Positions 44,383 through 56,265 of a DNA stretch of 64,000 nucleotides are shown piece by piece. The position numbers were made by a program, and so were the translations under genes. The notes beneath the pieces are model-generated. The model was not told the DNA's origin. It saw nothing but the letters and a program-made list of their open reading frames with translations, and made no database searches. Position 1 is the first letter of the stretch. Every line of letters starts with the position of its first letter. Source of the stretch: Isoetes taiwanensis (lineage: Eukaryota; Streptophyta; Lycopodiopsida; Isoetales; Isoetaceae); NCBI GenBank assembly GCA_021234155.1, contig JAJEKV010000014.1, positions 6,711,563 to 6,775,562 on the forward strand, given 5' to 3'.

Positions 44383-44605
44383 CGGCAGTTAGGCATCAAA
44401 CAACTATATCGTACACCCTATGATATCAAACATTACCCAATCTCAAGGCATCAACGCCCACGCTTACGATCAATATAGGTGATCTCCGGTTTCCTCTAGA
44501 TTTGGCGTGCAGGGAAAGACCCTGGTGATTATGAAATGCTTGTTGGCCATCGCTTCCTTCGCCAAGCCAAAAGTATACATTATTGGACCAACGGTCAACC
44601 GGCCT

Positions 44606-45330
44606 CACTACAAGAGAAGGGGTCTATTAGTGTCATTGGTTATGTCAATTTTGGGGCTAAAATTGCAACTCCAATTTTTTTTATAACTGACACTATGGAT
44701 GACACAGCCAGGTGACACAAATATGGCATTTAGAATGTCATACATAATGTCAACACCTTTGTCACCTATAACGTCAATGGCAGCGTCACCTATAACGTCA
44801 CATTTATTGTAAGTGGCGACATCAAATATAGTGTCACTTATAATGCCACAATTAACCTCAGTGGCAATGTCATATTATATAAGGTCACTGATTACACCAC
44901 TCATAATGCTAAACACTTGTCAAAAAGTATGCCATATATACTATCGTCTCTAATATCAACTTTAATGTCACTCATAAATTCATAAATAATGCGATCTATT
45001 TTCTTAAGACTATATCACTCATAAAGGCATTCTCAACTTCATTGTCACTCGTAAAGGCATAAATAATGCCATCTATGTTTTCAATATCATTGTCATTTAT
45101 ATTGTCAACATCAATGACAACTTTATTGTCAATATCAATGTCTTTGATGCATTGTTACCACATATATAGTGGCATTACTTATGCCACTAGGTCAGCAATT
45201 AGATCAAGCTCAATGTCAGATATTGTGTCACTAGATCAAGCTCAATGTCAGATAGTGTGTCACTGCTATCATTAAATGTTTAAATGTCACTGTCTATATC
45301 TTGCTTAAGGTCATATGTAATGTTATTTAG
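44606..45330 (+). mobile_element. CACTA-type transposon end with subterminal repeats
   Basis: CACTACAAGAGAAGG at 44606 is a typical CACTA (En/Spm) terminus. The next 700 bp repeat AATGTCA, GTGTCACT and ATAATGCCA in both orientations, as subterminal transposase-binding arrays do. A direct repeat around TAGATCAAGCTCAATGTCAG occurs at about 45193 and 45230. No opposite terminus (...TAGTG) was found in the window, so it is either truncated or longer than can be seen. Confidence 0.6.
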
Positions 45331-45869
45331 ATGTGATTGTGCATCACCTAGAACAACCGATCATTCAATTGATTTTAATACAAATAAAACAGTAACCTGA
45401 ATCTACCAACTTAATACTAAATAGATATTGGAACTTCTGCAAAGAAAACCAACACATCAATCTGAAAATCATGATCATTATATTTGAAAATCAAAAAGTA
45501 TTACCAATAACATTTATTTGAATATCTCACACTATCCATAAATCAATATAGAAGTGATGCCATTATATTTACATAAGGTTGTGCATGCTTTCTGCTGAGG
45601 CCTCGCATGAAGCATTGCAAGTGGAGATCTCCTTATATAATGCATTTTCTCAATGAAATCAACGGTTGCATAAGCTATACCATATAAGCAGATACTGAAA
45701 AAGAGAACAGAAAGTCCATGAAATAAGAATCCATCAGGCCTTCATCTTATGGAGTTGTACACTTCAGACCAATTCTTGTTTGTTATATCTAAATTTGCCA
45801 AGTTCTAATAATTTTTCTGTCTGCATATCTAATTCGTACATCTAATCAACCCGTCCTTGCACCTGCATT
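45331..45869. other. AT-rich stretch, nothing recognised
   Basis: No gene or repeat that I can support between the CACTA-type end and the LINE. Confidence 0.4.
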
Positions 45870-46037
45870 TTTTTTTCCTAAATTTTTTTTTTTTTTTGAT
45901 TGAAGGCTTAGTGTTTGTATTAATATAGATATAGGTGTACATATTGACATATGTATATATACATATGTTTACAAAAAGTAACCAATTTGGGTAGGGTTGG
46001 TTATAGAGGCCCTTCAACATAAAAGCTAGAGCAAATT

Positions 46038-46486
46038 TTAAGGCCTATCATAGGCCTGAAACATCAAAAAAGGAATTAAGTTGTGAAAATCAGCGATTTT
46101 TGTGACCGAAGCGTAAGAGCTTATTAAATCATTCCACAAATTTTCTTTTCTTGGGCCACCCTCAGCATGATCTTTTCTCCCCATTCCTTTGGTAGCTAAT
46201 ATGAATAGACAGAATTGGCACTTGCACAGATGAGCTTTCCCCGGATTAAATCTTCCTTTCTTATCCTTAGCCCCGCATAAGATATCCCTTTTTGCATCAT
46301 AAGCTGTGTTACAGGCACAGTTACAGTGGCATCCATCTTCATGTAGTGTTGGGATCTCGACCCCGAACTGAGTAAGCCACAACGCATTAGAATGAAGGTC
46401 AATCCTTCTCCACTTCAGCTTCTTTACCAGTATCAGAATGTTACCTGAAAAATTCAAAGTAAAGTTAGAAAAGGATAGATAGAGCT
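46038..46486 (-). CDS. Cys-rich ORF downstream of LINE ORF2
   Basis: This frame begins inside the end of ORF2 and runs about 150 codons beyond it to 46038. It contains HCNCAC, then C-x16-C-x-C-x2-C (LCGAKDKKGRFNP... CKCQFC) and later RKDHAEGG and NLWNDLI. The C-x16-C-x-C-x2-C spacing and the G-x-F-x-P block are the same as in ORF1 residues 227-249, so the two appear to be copies of one zinc-binding module. HAEGG plus W is reminiscent of plant SAND-like or Tify-type DNA-binding regions, but that is only an impression. No clean start codon near its beginning; it might be made by readthrough or splicing, or be a captured exon. Confidence 0.45.
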
Positions 46487-49400
46487 CAATTATGAACGTC
46501 AAAAATCTCCTCAATCCACTTAATATCATATTTGGTTTGCTCGATAATAGCCTGAGGCCATATAATTTCCTCTTTGAAGATGAGGGAATTCCTCCCCTTC
46601 CAAATTCTCCAAAGGAGAAGGTAGATGCGCCAATTCGATGGGTTTTCGGGAAGAAAGAAGTCCGTGGAGCTCATGGTACTAAGATTAGGCATATCAAGCT
46701 CAATCTCAGCTAACTCCAGAGTCCATTCGGCCCATAAACAATTCCTGAAGAGGTGATTCTCATCTTCCTGATCCTGCATACATCGAACACAGATATTAGA
46801 GTCCGCCATGTTCATCCTCCACCTCTTCATGTTTGTTGCAAGAGCCTTGTGCCAAAGCTGCCACATAAAGGCTTTGACTTTTGGATGGATCGGGCTCTTC
46901 CATAAGAAGATGAGGTTCCTTTTGATCCTCAAAGGATCGGTGTTCCATTTGATATGGATTGTTATGGCCTGATCTCTAATTAGGATTTTATAGGCCATAT
47001 TAACTTTGTATCCTTTGAACCCGTTTATGTGCCACGAATCTTCTGAATGGTGCCACTGTCCACTGGCGAGTCTCTGGGTAATACTATTAAACAGGGTCTC
47101 AGACTCCTCTCCTAGATCACTTAAAACCGAGTTGTGATAATCAAAACCATTGATAATGTCCCTGATAAAAACAATTCCCCTGTTAGTCCATTGCTTAGTA
47201 AGGGCAAGGAAATGAGAGGCCAAGCATGTATTGGGATCATCAAGAATAAGAGATGGACTCCAGAAGATAGGTTGATCCTGAGAAAGGCCTAGTTTCCAAG
47301 TATACATGCTTTTAACCTTGAACCACGCCCTGATCCACTTCTTTATAATCAGAGGGATGGAGTTCGGGATGGTGAAAGGAAAGAAAATACTGAAAGGGAG
47401 ATGCATCTTGAGCCCTCTCCACCCAAAGGGATGACATCTCCCAATATAATACTTGATCAGAGCTTTGACCGGATGGTTAATCTGATCTGTACAGGCCCTG
47501 TATAAGTATTTTGCTGCTAAAGCAGTTGCTTGCTTCTCGATATTAATAACTCCCAATCCTCCCTTGCTTTTGGATTTACAACACTCATTCATGGAGACTG
47601 GGATCCAGCATCTTCTGTTAGTTCCTCCTGCAATGAATCTACCAATAATACTTTGCATTTTAGAGTAGACCTTTTTAGGGGCCATGATAATGGATGACTG
47701 ATAAACCTGAGAAGAGGAAATGACAGAATTTGCAAGAATAGCCCTACCATTCTTAGAAAGAAATTTAGAGTTGAGGGAATCCACCTTCCTGTAGAATTTA
47801 TCCAAGAGGTCTCCCCAGAGATCACTCGCGTTCACCCTAATAGCATAAGGGATCCCCAGGATCTTGGTTTTGGTGGTAGGAGAGAGATACATACATCCAA
47901 GAGATAAAGTTGCTTGCTCCCCCTTAGTCTGATCCCTTGAAATTAGCTTTGTCTTGGTCGGATTGATATTACAACCTGAGCATCTTCCGAAGTCCTCAAG
48001 AATCTGCTGTGTAGTTTGAATAGATTGATTGTCCAGATCCATAAAAAGAAAAGTGTCATCTGCAAAATGAACATTAAGAATATCCTCCATCTCTTGATTA
48101 TGGGGGAGTTTGAGCCCTTTAATCTCATTGAGATTCCTAAGCTTTTGGAAGTTGCTGTGCAGACCTTCCATGACAATTAGAAACAAGAAGGGTGCCAGAG
48201 GGCATCCTTGCTTAACTCCTCTTTTTATGTCAAAGAAAGGACTGCACTCTCCATTGATTAGGACAGCCGACCTTGAGTTTTTCAAAATAGCCATGAAAAT
48301 AGAAATTACCTCTTCCGAGAATCCAAGACTATGGCAGCACTCTTGCAAAAATTTCCAACTTACTGTGTCGAAGGCTTTGGTGATGTCCAATTTCAGAAGC
48401 CCTATGTTTTGTTTGGATTCCTTGGCCCAGCTAATCCCCAAAGATGCTGCTGCAACATTGTCCAAGATATATCTCCCTTTCAAATAAGCACTTTGAGTTT
48501 TACTTATGATTTCATCAAGAATAGGCTTGACTCTAGCTGCAATTGAACCTGAAATGAGCTTATAGACCACATTGGAAAGTGAGATAGGCCTTTAATCTGA
48601 AAAGGAAATAGGCATATCATTTTTAGGAATGAGAGCAATAAGGCTAGTATTGATCCTGCAATCCAACCTTTTGGTTAGTAAGAATTCATTAGCAATGGAA
48701 ACCATAAAATTACCCAAAAGCCCCCATGCCTTCTTGAAGAATTCAGCAGGGAGGCCATCTGGTCCAGGAGTTTTGCCATTCTCCATATCATTGAGCACTT
48801 TAAAAATCTCATCATTGTTGAAAGGTCTCGACAGGCTGTTAACTCTGGCCTGAATATCAATGAAATTGTTTATGTCCTGAGAGCTGGTGTCCCTAATGGT
48901 ACCCATAATTCTGACAAAATGCTCTTTAGCAGCCTCTTTAAGTTGTTTGTCTTCATCAATGTTATTTCCCTCCCAAAGGACACTATAAATGTGATTTTTC
49001 TTGATCCTTCCTTTGGCCTTAATGAAAAAATACTTGGAATTAGCCCTCTCATCTTCCATAAGCTCCTTGACTTTGGCTTTCAGCTTCCATCCTTTAGCAA
49101 TCCTGATCTCTTCCCTTTCAATCTGAATCTTAAGATCTTCCTTATTCTGGCCTTGAGCTGTCCCATACTGATCTCTCAAATCTTGCAGGTGAATAGTCTC
49201 TTTCTGGTAGATCTCCTTACCCCATACTTTTAACCAGCTCTTTATGTTCTTAGAGGTCCTTACCCACCAATCCATCCATCCGAAATCATTACTGGGTTTA
49301 TCTTCCAGATCCAACACCTGAGCTAACTTGGTAAGAAAATCCTCTTGATCCAGCAGATTAATATTTAGCTTAAAATAGGAGTTCCTCTTCCTCTGGTTAT

Positions 49401-50124
49401 TATTGGCATTGATATTAATAAGCTGAGGATAGTGATCAGAGATAGTGTAATTTGATAGATTGGAGACCCTAGAGCTGCTGTTCCATAAGGATTCACTAAG
49501 GTAGAACCTATCGTGAAGACAACAGATAGGCTGGACTCTGTGATCATTCCAACTGTAGGAATGAGGGACCACTCTTGCCATATTTAAGTGGTGGCTTGTG
49601 AGTAAAGTCATCCAATCATTCTCTTCCCCATTAAGGGCCCTAAAATTTGTGCTCCTCATATAATCATGAGTAACCATATTAAAGTCTCCCCCCATTATAA
49701 TCTCATCATAAGGGATACTATTCAAGCTGCTGTTTATAATATTCCAGAGCTGAGCCCTTTCAGCCGGCTGATGATAAGCATAAATGTTCACTAGAGCAAT
49801 CCTATTATTCCCTATATTGCCATGTAAAATCTGCCATCTCTTACTACCATCGTGCATCATCTGAATGTCACACAAATTAATCCTATTGTGCCAAGCAATG
49901 GAAATACCTGCCGAAGAGTTATTTGCTTTAAGAGACCAATGATTGAAGTTAGTAGGCAAAACCTCTCTAATTATGTTATCTATACTATCATCATGGATCT
50001 TATGCTCTTGAAAGAAAATGAAATCTAAATTCATAGAAACAAGACAAACCTTCACCCTTCCCCTTTTCAGATTAGAGTTAATGCCCTGCAAGTTCCAAGT
50101 GATTCCTTTAAGATTTATATCCAT
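46486..50124 (-). pseudogene. LINE family III ORF2 with a single nonsense codon
   Basis: ATG at 50124. APE endonuclease: ITWNLQGINSN, FFQEHKI, IMGGDFNMV, TISDHYPQL. Reverse transcriptase: TPGPDGLPAEFFKKAW, SLIALIPK, LKLDITKAFDTVSWKFL, GVKQGCPLAPFLF and catalytic HFADDTFLF. A zf-RVT region (SNICVRCMQDQEDENHLFRNC) and WRIWKGRNSLIF lie near the end. The frame is open over 1,213 codons except for TAA at 48592-48594 in the conserved block D-x-RPISL, where most relatives have an aromatic residue. One stop in an otherwise clean frame suggests recent activity. Confidence 0.92.
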
Positions 50125-50237
50125 TTAACTGGGGGCTTAATCTTCCTTGGGGACTTTCTAGGTGGCCCCATGATCTTATGCCTCTCGTTTCCTTTGCCCG
50201 TCTTCTTTCCTCTTGTAACAAGGTTCCATTCCAAATT

Positions 50238-52085
50238 CTAAAGTTGATCATGATCCAAGTCCTGATCAGAATTTTCAGAGTCTTCATTTATGAACATAGA
50301 TCTAGTATTGGGAACCACCTGCCCACTGGTGCTTATAGAGGAAACCACAAAGTTAGCAGGATCAATACAAATGAGAAGCTTGGGAGGAAATTGCAAAATA
50401 ATTCTGCCTTCCTGATCGATCCCCTGAATAGGATTAGGGGTAGGCAAAGGAAGAGGAGTAGGGACTTGAATGACCATAATTTCATTGTTACTATCACTTC
50501 CTTCCCCTTTTTCCTCTACAACTCTGCTTTTGGGTCTCCAAACCTGATTCCCTTGATCGGGGATTTTGTCCTTAACTTTCTCTTTACCCTTATTATTTAT
50601 TGGCTCCCTCTGGAAATTAGCCACAGGCTCTTTAGTATAGAATATTTGGAGATCAATAAATTTAGAGCTGCTAATTTTGCAGGGAATTTTATCCACCCAG
50701 GGGGAATGGATTTTCTTCTGAATACAAACTGCCGGGATATTGGTTTGAGGGATAGAAATCTGGATGACCTCTCCCAATTTACTTGCAATGGCATTCAAAT
50801 GAGAAGTAGTCCAAAATCCTGGAGGAAGATTAGTACTGGTAATCCATGTGGTAGTGGCAACTGTCGAAAAATCGCCAGGGACATAAGTCGGGTCCCATTT
50901 CATCAAATACACCATCATACCAAGAATAGAATGGATTTTTCTGGAAAGGATATGGTTCACATTCTTCTCCTCCCTACATATGATTTGGAAAGTTTTTTGA
51001 TCCAATTTAAGAATGGATAGAATAGGGATAGCCTGAGATTTTGTTATCCAATACTTAACTTCCCCAATAGAAGGGCACTTTTGGGGGAAGTGAATCAGAA
51101 TACCATGCTTAGAGTTTCTAATAATAGCAGAATTATCATTAATAGCATCCAAATCAAGAAGATCTTTACTCTCCTCATTAGAGACAGTACTAGAATCAGA
51201 GGGATTTGAAAGCAAAACATTCTTATAAGATTTACCGTTGATCTTGTCGTACTTGCCCATAACTGGAACCGAGGACTTTAGCACTTGATCAGAGATTTTC
51301 GTTCTATTCTTGTCCAGGTTCTTTCTTGAGAGCATGTTACAGTTGGTACATTCACAAGTGCCCGCTTCACTCGGGTGGAAGTAGCCATTGTTGTCCTGTA
51401 TCTCGCATTTGTTGGTCGCTTCAAGGGGGTACTGGTATGCTATATATTCCATTTCCGCATCCTTAAGAGTATCATTGGCAAAAGTTGGCATTTTGCTTTT
51501 GAACTCCTTCCGAAAATTTTCAATGACATGGTCATCTGCCTCCTCCCATATTTTGACCAATTTGAAGGAAGCCTTGGATTTCCATCCCAAATCCTCTAAC
51601 TCTTCAGCCAGGCTCTTTGCTGCTTGCAGCATTTCCGTTATTGATCTCCTAAAAATCTGATTCTTGAGACTGCAACAATCTTCTTTGGAATGACATGTTT
51701 TAACCCTGATCAGTTGGTAGAGGAGGAGGTCCATTTCCTGTAATTTCTGAAGCATCTGCCATACAAGATCTCTGTCACTAGCCTTCCCCTCGGCATACTG
51801 ATTTTCTAGCCTCTGCATTTCCAACCTACACACTATGATCTGACCCTCTTTTTGAATTCCCATACATACCGCAGCGGCCTCCTGTTGTTCCCGGATAATA
51901 TCAAATGCAGCCTTAAGCTCTTTCATCTTAACCCATGTTTGATCTTTCTTGCTATCAAGCACAAAGATTTGATCCCAGTATTTGATCACCAAAATGGGGT
52001 GGTCCGTATCCTTATACTCATAGGGAATCCTTGCCGAAGAGGAGCTTCCCGCCTTCGGTTTCTCTGTGGTGGCTTTCGGCTTCAT
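50238..52085 (-). CDS. LINE family III ORF1, intact 615 residues
   Basis: ATG at 52085 (MKPKATTEKPKAGSSSSARI). An alpha-helical, coiled-coil-prone half (residues 50-215) is followed by a Cys cluster, C227-x16-C244-x-C246-x2-C249. A DUF4283-like RRM-type domain then covers about 320-470 (HGILIHFPQK, MMVYLMKWDPTYVPGDF, TNLPPGFW). The tail has a GKEKVKDK basic patch, a proline run and an acidic end. In this family ORF1 binds the element RNA. It is separated from ORF2 by 113 bp in another frame. Confidence 0.9.
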   Translation of the reverse strand: MKPKATTEKPKAGSSSSARIPYEYKDTDHPILVIKYWDQIFVLDSKKDQTWVKMKELKAAFDIIREQQEAAAVCMGIQKEGQIIVCRLEMQRLENQYAEGKASDRDLVWQMLQKLQEMDLLLYQLIRVKTCHSKEDCCSLKNQIFRRSITEMLQAAKSLAEELEDLGWKSKASFKLVKIWEEADDHVIENFRKEFKSKMPTFANDTLKDAEMEYIAYQYPLEATNKCEIQDNNGYFHPSEAGTCECTNCNMLSRKNLDKNRTKISDQVLKSSVPVMGKYDKINGKSYKNVLLSNPSDSSTVSNEESKDLLDLDAINDNSAIIRNSKHGILIHFPQKCPSIGEVKYWITKSQAIPILSILKLDQKTFQIICREEKNVNHILSRKIHSILGMMVYLMKWDPTYVPGDFSTVATTTWITSTNLPPGFWTTSHLNAIASKLGEVIQISIPQTNIPAVCIQKKIHSPWVDKIPCKISSSKFIDLQIFYTKEPVANFQREPINNKGKEKVKDKIPDQGNQVWRPKSRVVEEKGEGSDSNNEIMVIQVPTPLPLPTPNPIQGIDQEGRIILQFPPKLLICIDPANFVVSSISTSGQVVPNTRSMFINEDSENSDQDLDHDQL

Positions 52086-52338
52086 GGCTAGAGGCGAGAA
52101 CCGGAGAAGAAACGGGACAAGACAAGAACAGAGACGGAGAGAGCGCGCTTAGGAGAGAAGATATGAGGAGGGCCTTCTGCAGCTCCTACACAGACCCCAA
52201 GGAGAGGGACAAGAAGGACAATACCAGAAAAGGACCTAAAAAATCCTAAAAAATCTAAGTAGCGAAAGAAAGCCAAAGGACACCTTTTCACTGAAATTCT
52301 CTGTACCACAGCACGGAATCCCAGAACTGACAGGGATT

Positions 52339-52725
52339 CTAGTTAGCTATAGAAAACCTCCAAACCACTGTATCGATATCTGGAATAGTTCTTGCTGGTT
52401 CCATATCAAAGAACGTGGCCCAATGGTAAATTGGCTCAACCCCTAAATCCACTGGACAATTCATAAGAAAGAGGTTTCTTTCGAAATTGTTTCCCAGGAA
52501 AGGCTGTGAATTATGTGTGGCAACCCTTATGGATCCTTCCCTGCCAAAACAGAGGATGCACAGATAGAAGAAGTTAAAGCTAATTCTGCAAAAACCGACT
52601 CTGGATCTTGTTTCAAAGGCTAATCTGATCAAATTTTCAATTATCAACACCGAATCTTGATGGTCCCAAGGAATTTGAGGGAACCCCAGCTCCTGGAGAA
52701 CAGCCTCTAACAAGGCCTCATCCAT
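52339..52725 (-). CDS. Extra 128-residue ORF upstream of LINE ORF1
   Basis: ATG at 52725 opens MDEALLEAVLQELGFPQIPW and ends ...DTVVWRFSIAN. It lies wholly inside the target-duplication-defined element, about 250 bp before ORF1. Length and composition (Trp, Phe, Leu blocks such as WATFFDMEP) look like real protein, but I recognise no domain. It may be an ORF0-like reading frame or part of the 5' untranslated region. Confidence 0.4.
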   Translation of the reverse strand: MDEALLEAVLQELGFPQIPWDHQDSVLIIENLIRLAFETRSRVGFCRISFNFFYLCILCFGREGSIRVATHNSQPFLGNNFERNLFLMNCPVDLGVEPIYHWATFFDMEPARTIPDIDTVVWRFSIAN

Positions 52726-52840
52726 CAGGGCTGTAGAGTTCTTTGCAAGTCCTCGGAAAGTTGGGTCGGTGAAGGAAGGCGCGAGCAGTAGGCGCCCCAA
52801 CGTTCATTTTCCTCATCCCAACGTCTTTTTTTCCTAAATT

Positions 52841-54090
52841 GATCTGAGGAATATGAATGCTATTTCTTACCTGAGTTACCGGGGAAAGCAAGAGGTTTGC
52901 AATCACCTAAATCCGTTTCAAAAAGATTAGAGCAAGCCTAGAATCGAAAACATGAAATCCAGCATGTAAAGTAGTTAGATATACTTTAATTGTTAAAACT
53001 TGATTAAGCTGGATGGGATCCTCATTTTTTGGATCTTGTTCATTTGTTGCATTCTGCTCCTTTGCCACGAGCGAATCAGCAATGTTGGTGCTGTCATTGT
53101 TTGATGTGGCCTAAGGCAGACCACTATTGCCACGAACTTTTTGATGTCGATGCTTAGTTTGATGAAGCCAGGAGTTGAAGTAGAGCTCGATGATACAATC
53201 ATATTGTATCTATTTACAACCTTTTCTAAAAAAGGTTTGTTGGATTGCCTTATGGCTGCATTTTCCATTCTGCATAATGCAGGCAAGTTTTCTTCTGTAT
53301 CGAATGAAAGGGTCCATAACCCTAAACTTATATTTATACAACAAAACTTTGCATAAAAGCCGCTATGCCATTTCATCTTGCAACAGGTCGGATTTGGCAG
53401 ACATCGTACCTGTTTATGCCATCACATCTTGCAACATGCCAGACTTCTAAGGATATCTCTACTACAGAAGATTAAAGATGAAAAATAAAGGTCGGATCTG
53501 CCATATCTGGAACTACCAGTAGCACCTACGTTTTAGTTTGGTTTAGAACTTTCAATCCTAACCCTAACTTGTTTTGAAAATTTTCCACGACTCATAACTC
53601 CGATATCTCATATTTATGTTGCTGATCTGGATTAGAGACCGATTTTCACCCTGTCTTAGAAATATTCGATGCATATTAGGACAAAAAACATTGATTTACA
53701 AGTTCTCTAGATATAATGTATCACCAGTATTACCATAGGTCCATAGTGGCTCAAATTTAAACAATGTATACTATTTGAGCATAGCTAGGGAGCCCACTTG
53801 CACTTGACATAGATTTATGGTTCTGGGTGCAGGGCATGCATGGTCAAACACATGCATCTGACTAGCTTGTTCTGCGAAAAAAATTCCATTTCCTACTTGC
53901 TTCCTTCCTTCGAGAAGTAAGGCAAACATATTTGCAAGGTTAACTGCATAATATACGCCATAAAGTATTTTTTTTGCCCTGGATAGACCAGTGTTAGCCA
54001 AATGTGTGCCTCGTGTAACTAACAAGTCCCAATTTATAATAGAAGAACAAAGCCAATAAAAACTAGTTCAAGGATCGTTCCACTTTCCCT
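52841..54090. other. Intergenic stretch, no supported gene
   Basis: Several short frames (for example minus 52993-53376) have protein-like patches but no recognisable family. Nothing else is evident. Confidence 0.4.
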
Positions 54091-54282
54091 AAAAGTACCT
54101 TCCTTCCTTCCTTCCTTCCTAAGCCATGGCATTTAATTCAGAAAGGCCCTTTTCCTAGTGTTATGTGCACATCTGAATTCCTCACGATAAAAGTACCTTC
54201 CTTCCTTCCTTCCTTCCTAAGCCATGGCATTTAATTCAGAAAGGCCCTTTTCCTAGTGTTATGTGCACATCTGAATTCCTCA
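54091..54282 (+). repeat. 94-bp perfect duplication containing a (TTCC)5 tract
   Basis: AAAAGTACC followed by five TTCC units and CTAAGCCATGGC, through to GAATTCCTCA, occurs at 54091-54184 and again at 54189-54282, separated by CGAT. I see no differences between the copies, including the microsatellite length. Confidence 0.92.
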
Positions 54283-56265
54283 AAACCTGTTGGCGATGGA
54301 TTTGCAGACATGAGGGATAGCCGAGTGTATCGGATAAAGGAGAGAAGCAGAATAAAGAAGTGGATATAGGTGATAATTTGAGAAGCCATACAGGTTATTT
54401 TCCTTTGTGCATCTCTGTTATGGTGGATACATTGTTGGAGAAGTGTGTTGGAGTGTGAGATTTGACCTGGGTTCAACTTCCAGGCTTAATACCCTAAAGA
54501 TAGAACTTAGATAGGACTATGGCAAGCTGATAAAACCAAAAAATCTTGAACGGAAGAGAAAATAGATTTTAGATAAGACTACGACAAGCTGGTCCTGCCA
54601 AAAAAAAATTGGCAAAGGCCAGGCAAGCTGGAAAACAAATAATATAAACTGGCAGATGATATGCTTTATGGCTTGGTATATGCATGATATAAAGGCTAGG
54701 AAATAGAGTGAAGAGGTATAAAAAGGGCTAAGATCACATCTATCTTGGAGAAGGAAAAACGAAGAACTAACTGGCTACATAAAATTATACCACAAATGTT
54801 CTGATAGCTACCCTTGCGGAGCACTAGTCTGATATTTTAGAGATGCTACTTGCAATAATAGAGGTCTAATAAAAAGAACTATGCAAAAGATAAAAAGAAA
54901 ATATCTAAAAAGAGAAGTTCGAGTTTCAAGTTGAGAGAAAATCTCTACTAAGAGATGGGAATTGCCAATTCTACATTCCGAACTACTAAGGGCAAAATCA
55001 CACAACAGATCCGCCCGAGACATTTTTTTATGCCTTCACCAAGGGTTGGACATGCCCAAGAATATTATATCATCCTACAACCTAAGATCTATTGCCAGCT
55101 CACAATTCAGGCATCTCTACAGCACAAGAATAGTTTGCAGGTAGATTTCGGCTCCAAAAATCTATGCTTTGGTAAATTTTGAAGGTAGATCTCTGCTCCA
55201 AGAATCATGCTAAGATTTACATTTCAACCTCTAGAAACTTCAGAAATCGCTTCAAAACTCCAAAAAAGTATCCGAAATTGATTTGAAACTCCATAGATCT
55301 GCTTGAAATCGCTTCTAAACTCCAAAAATCTATTCAGATTGCACCAAGACTCCTAAAATTGCCTCGAATTATTGTAAACCGCCTTGGATTAACCATAATC
55401 AGAACCCTAATTTTGGTCTTCGATTCTGAGGATCCACGTGGCAGAGATAGCGAAGCTACCAAGAATTTTTTGTTCTTGGTCGAGGGTTATCCCTCGACCA
55501 GGAATCCTGGCCATGCCCAAGAATTTTAGCATCTTGGGCACCCTTAATGTGATAAGGAGGATGCCCAAGACGTAAAAATAATGATTTCTGATTGGTGAGT
55601 GCCTTTTTTTAGTTTTGGGCACAAGTGTGATTTGACCCTTATTCCGCCCAAAGAAAACTCAAATTTTATAGAAACATCATTCAAAATAGATCAATAAATC
55701 CTTGATGACTAAGGAAAACTGATCCGATCAAAAAAAAAAAAAAAAAAAAAATCGGTAGAAACTATGAGACACCAACTGAGCTGGTAAAGAAAAGATGGAT
55801 TAAGGTCAACGACTTGCTCAAGAATCTAGGATCTTGGGACACCCAAACTTTGCAAGTTGCTGGCTAAAGATGCGTAAGAAAACAGAAGATGAAATACAGA
55901 TTGATGTCTAGAATACAAGAAGCGCCTCCAGAGAGACAAATTCATAAGAAAAGTCAAAAAATAAAGAGCTACGGAATTGGAGACAAGAAATTCATAAGAA
56001 AATATTCAAAAACTAAGAATTACCGGATTTAAAAGCAAGAAATTTACAAGCAAACATTCAAAAAGCAAAGGACTACCGAATTTGAATGCGAGACACAATA
56101 AAAAATAAAGCAATTATATACGACAATCTACCCTGCCTAAGAACACTAGGACTCTAACAAACTAAGTAGGAAAAGCAGGAAAAACTAGAAACAAGAAGAA
56201 GAAATAAAGGAAGCGCTCAAAGAGAAGGTTGATAGGAATGAACTGAAAACCATGACAATATATAG
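54283..56265. other. Intergenic AT-rich stretch
   Basis: No supported gene. 55200-55400 repeats short CTCCAAAAAT and GAAATCGCTTC phrases. A run of about 21 A lies at 55731-55751. Confidence 0.4.

Larger units (their letters stand above)
41050..44600 (+). mobile_element. Ty3/gypsy-like retroelement relic, interrupted by an inverted-repeat element
   Basis: A TATATATA-containing promoter-like stretch at about 41140-41160 precedes a leader. A proline-rich gag-like frame resumes directly after the element inserted at 41550-42460. Gag, zinc knuckles and a protease-like motif follow in order. LTR boundaries could not be fixed. Confidence 0.55.
45870..52840 (-). mobile_element. Nearly intact full-length L1-like LINE with 15-bp target duplication (family III)
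   Basis: The element spans 45885-52825 on the minus strand, with the poly(A) tail seen as a T run at 45885-45897. TTTTTTTCCTAAATT flanks it exactly at 45870-45884 and 52826-52840. It contains four frames in order: a small 5' ORF, an intact ORF1, ORF2 with one nonsense codon, and a Cys-rich ORF after ORF2. This is the youngest large element in the window. Confidence 0.92.

Noticed and set aside
52993-53376. Minus-strand frame with a protein-like patch near MENAAIRQSNKPFLEK
   Set aside because: No recognisable domain, no splice context and no relatives in the window, so I could not support it as a gene.
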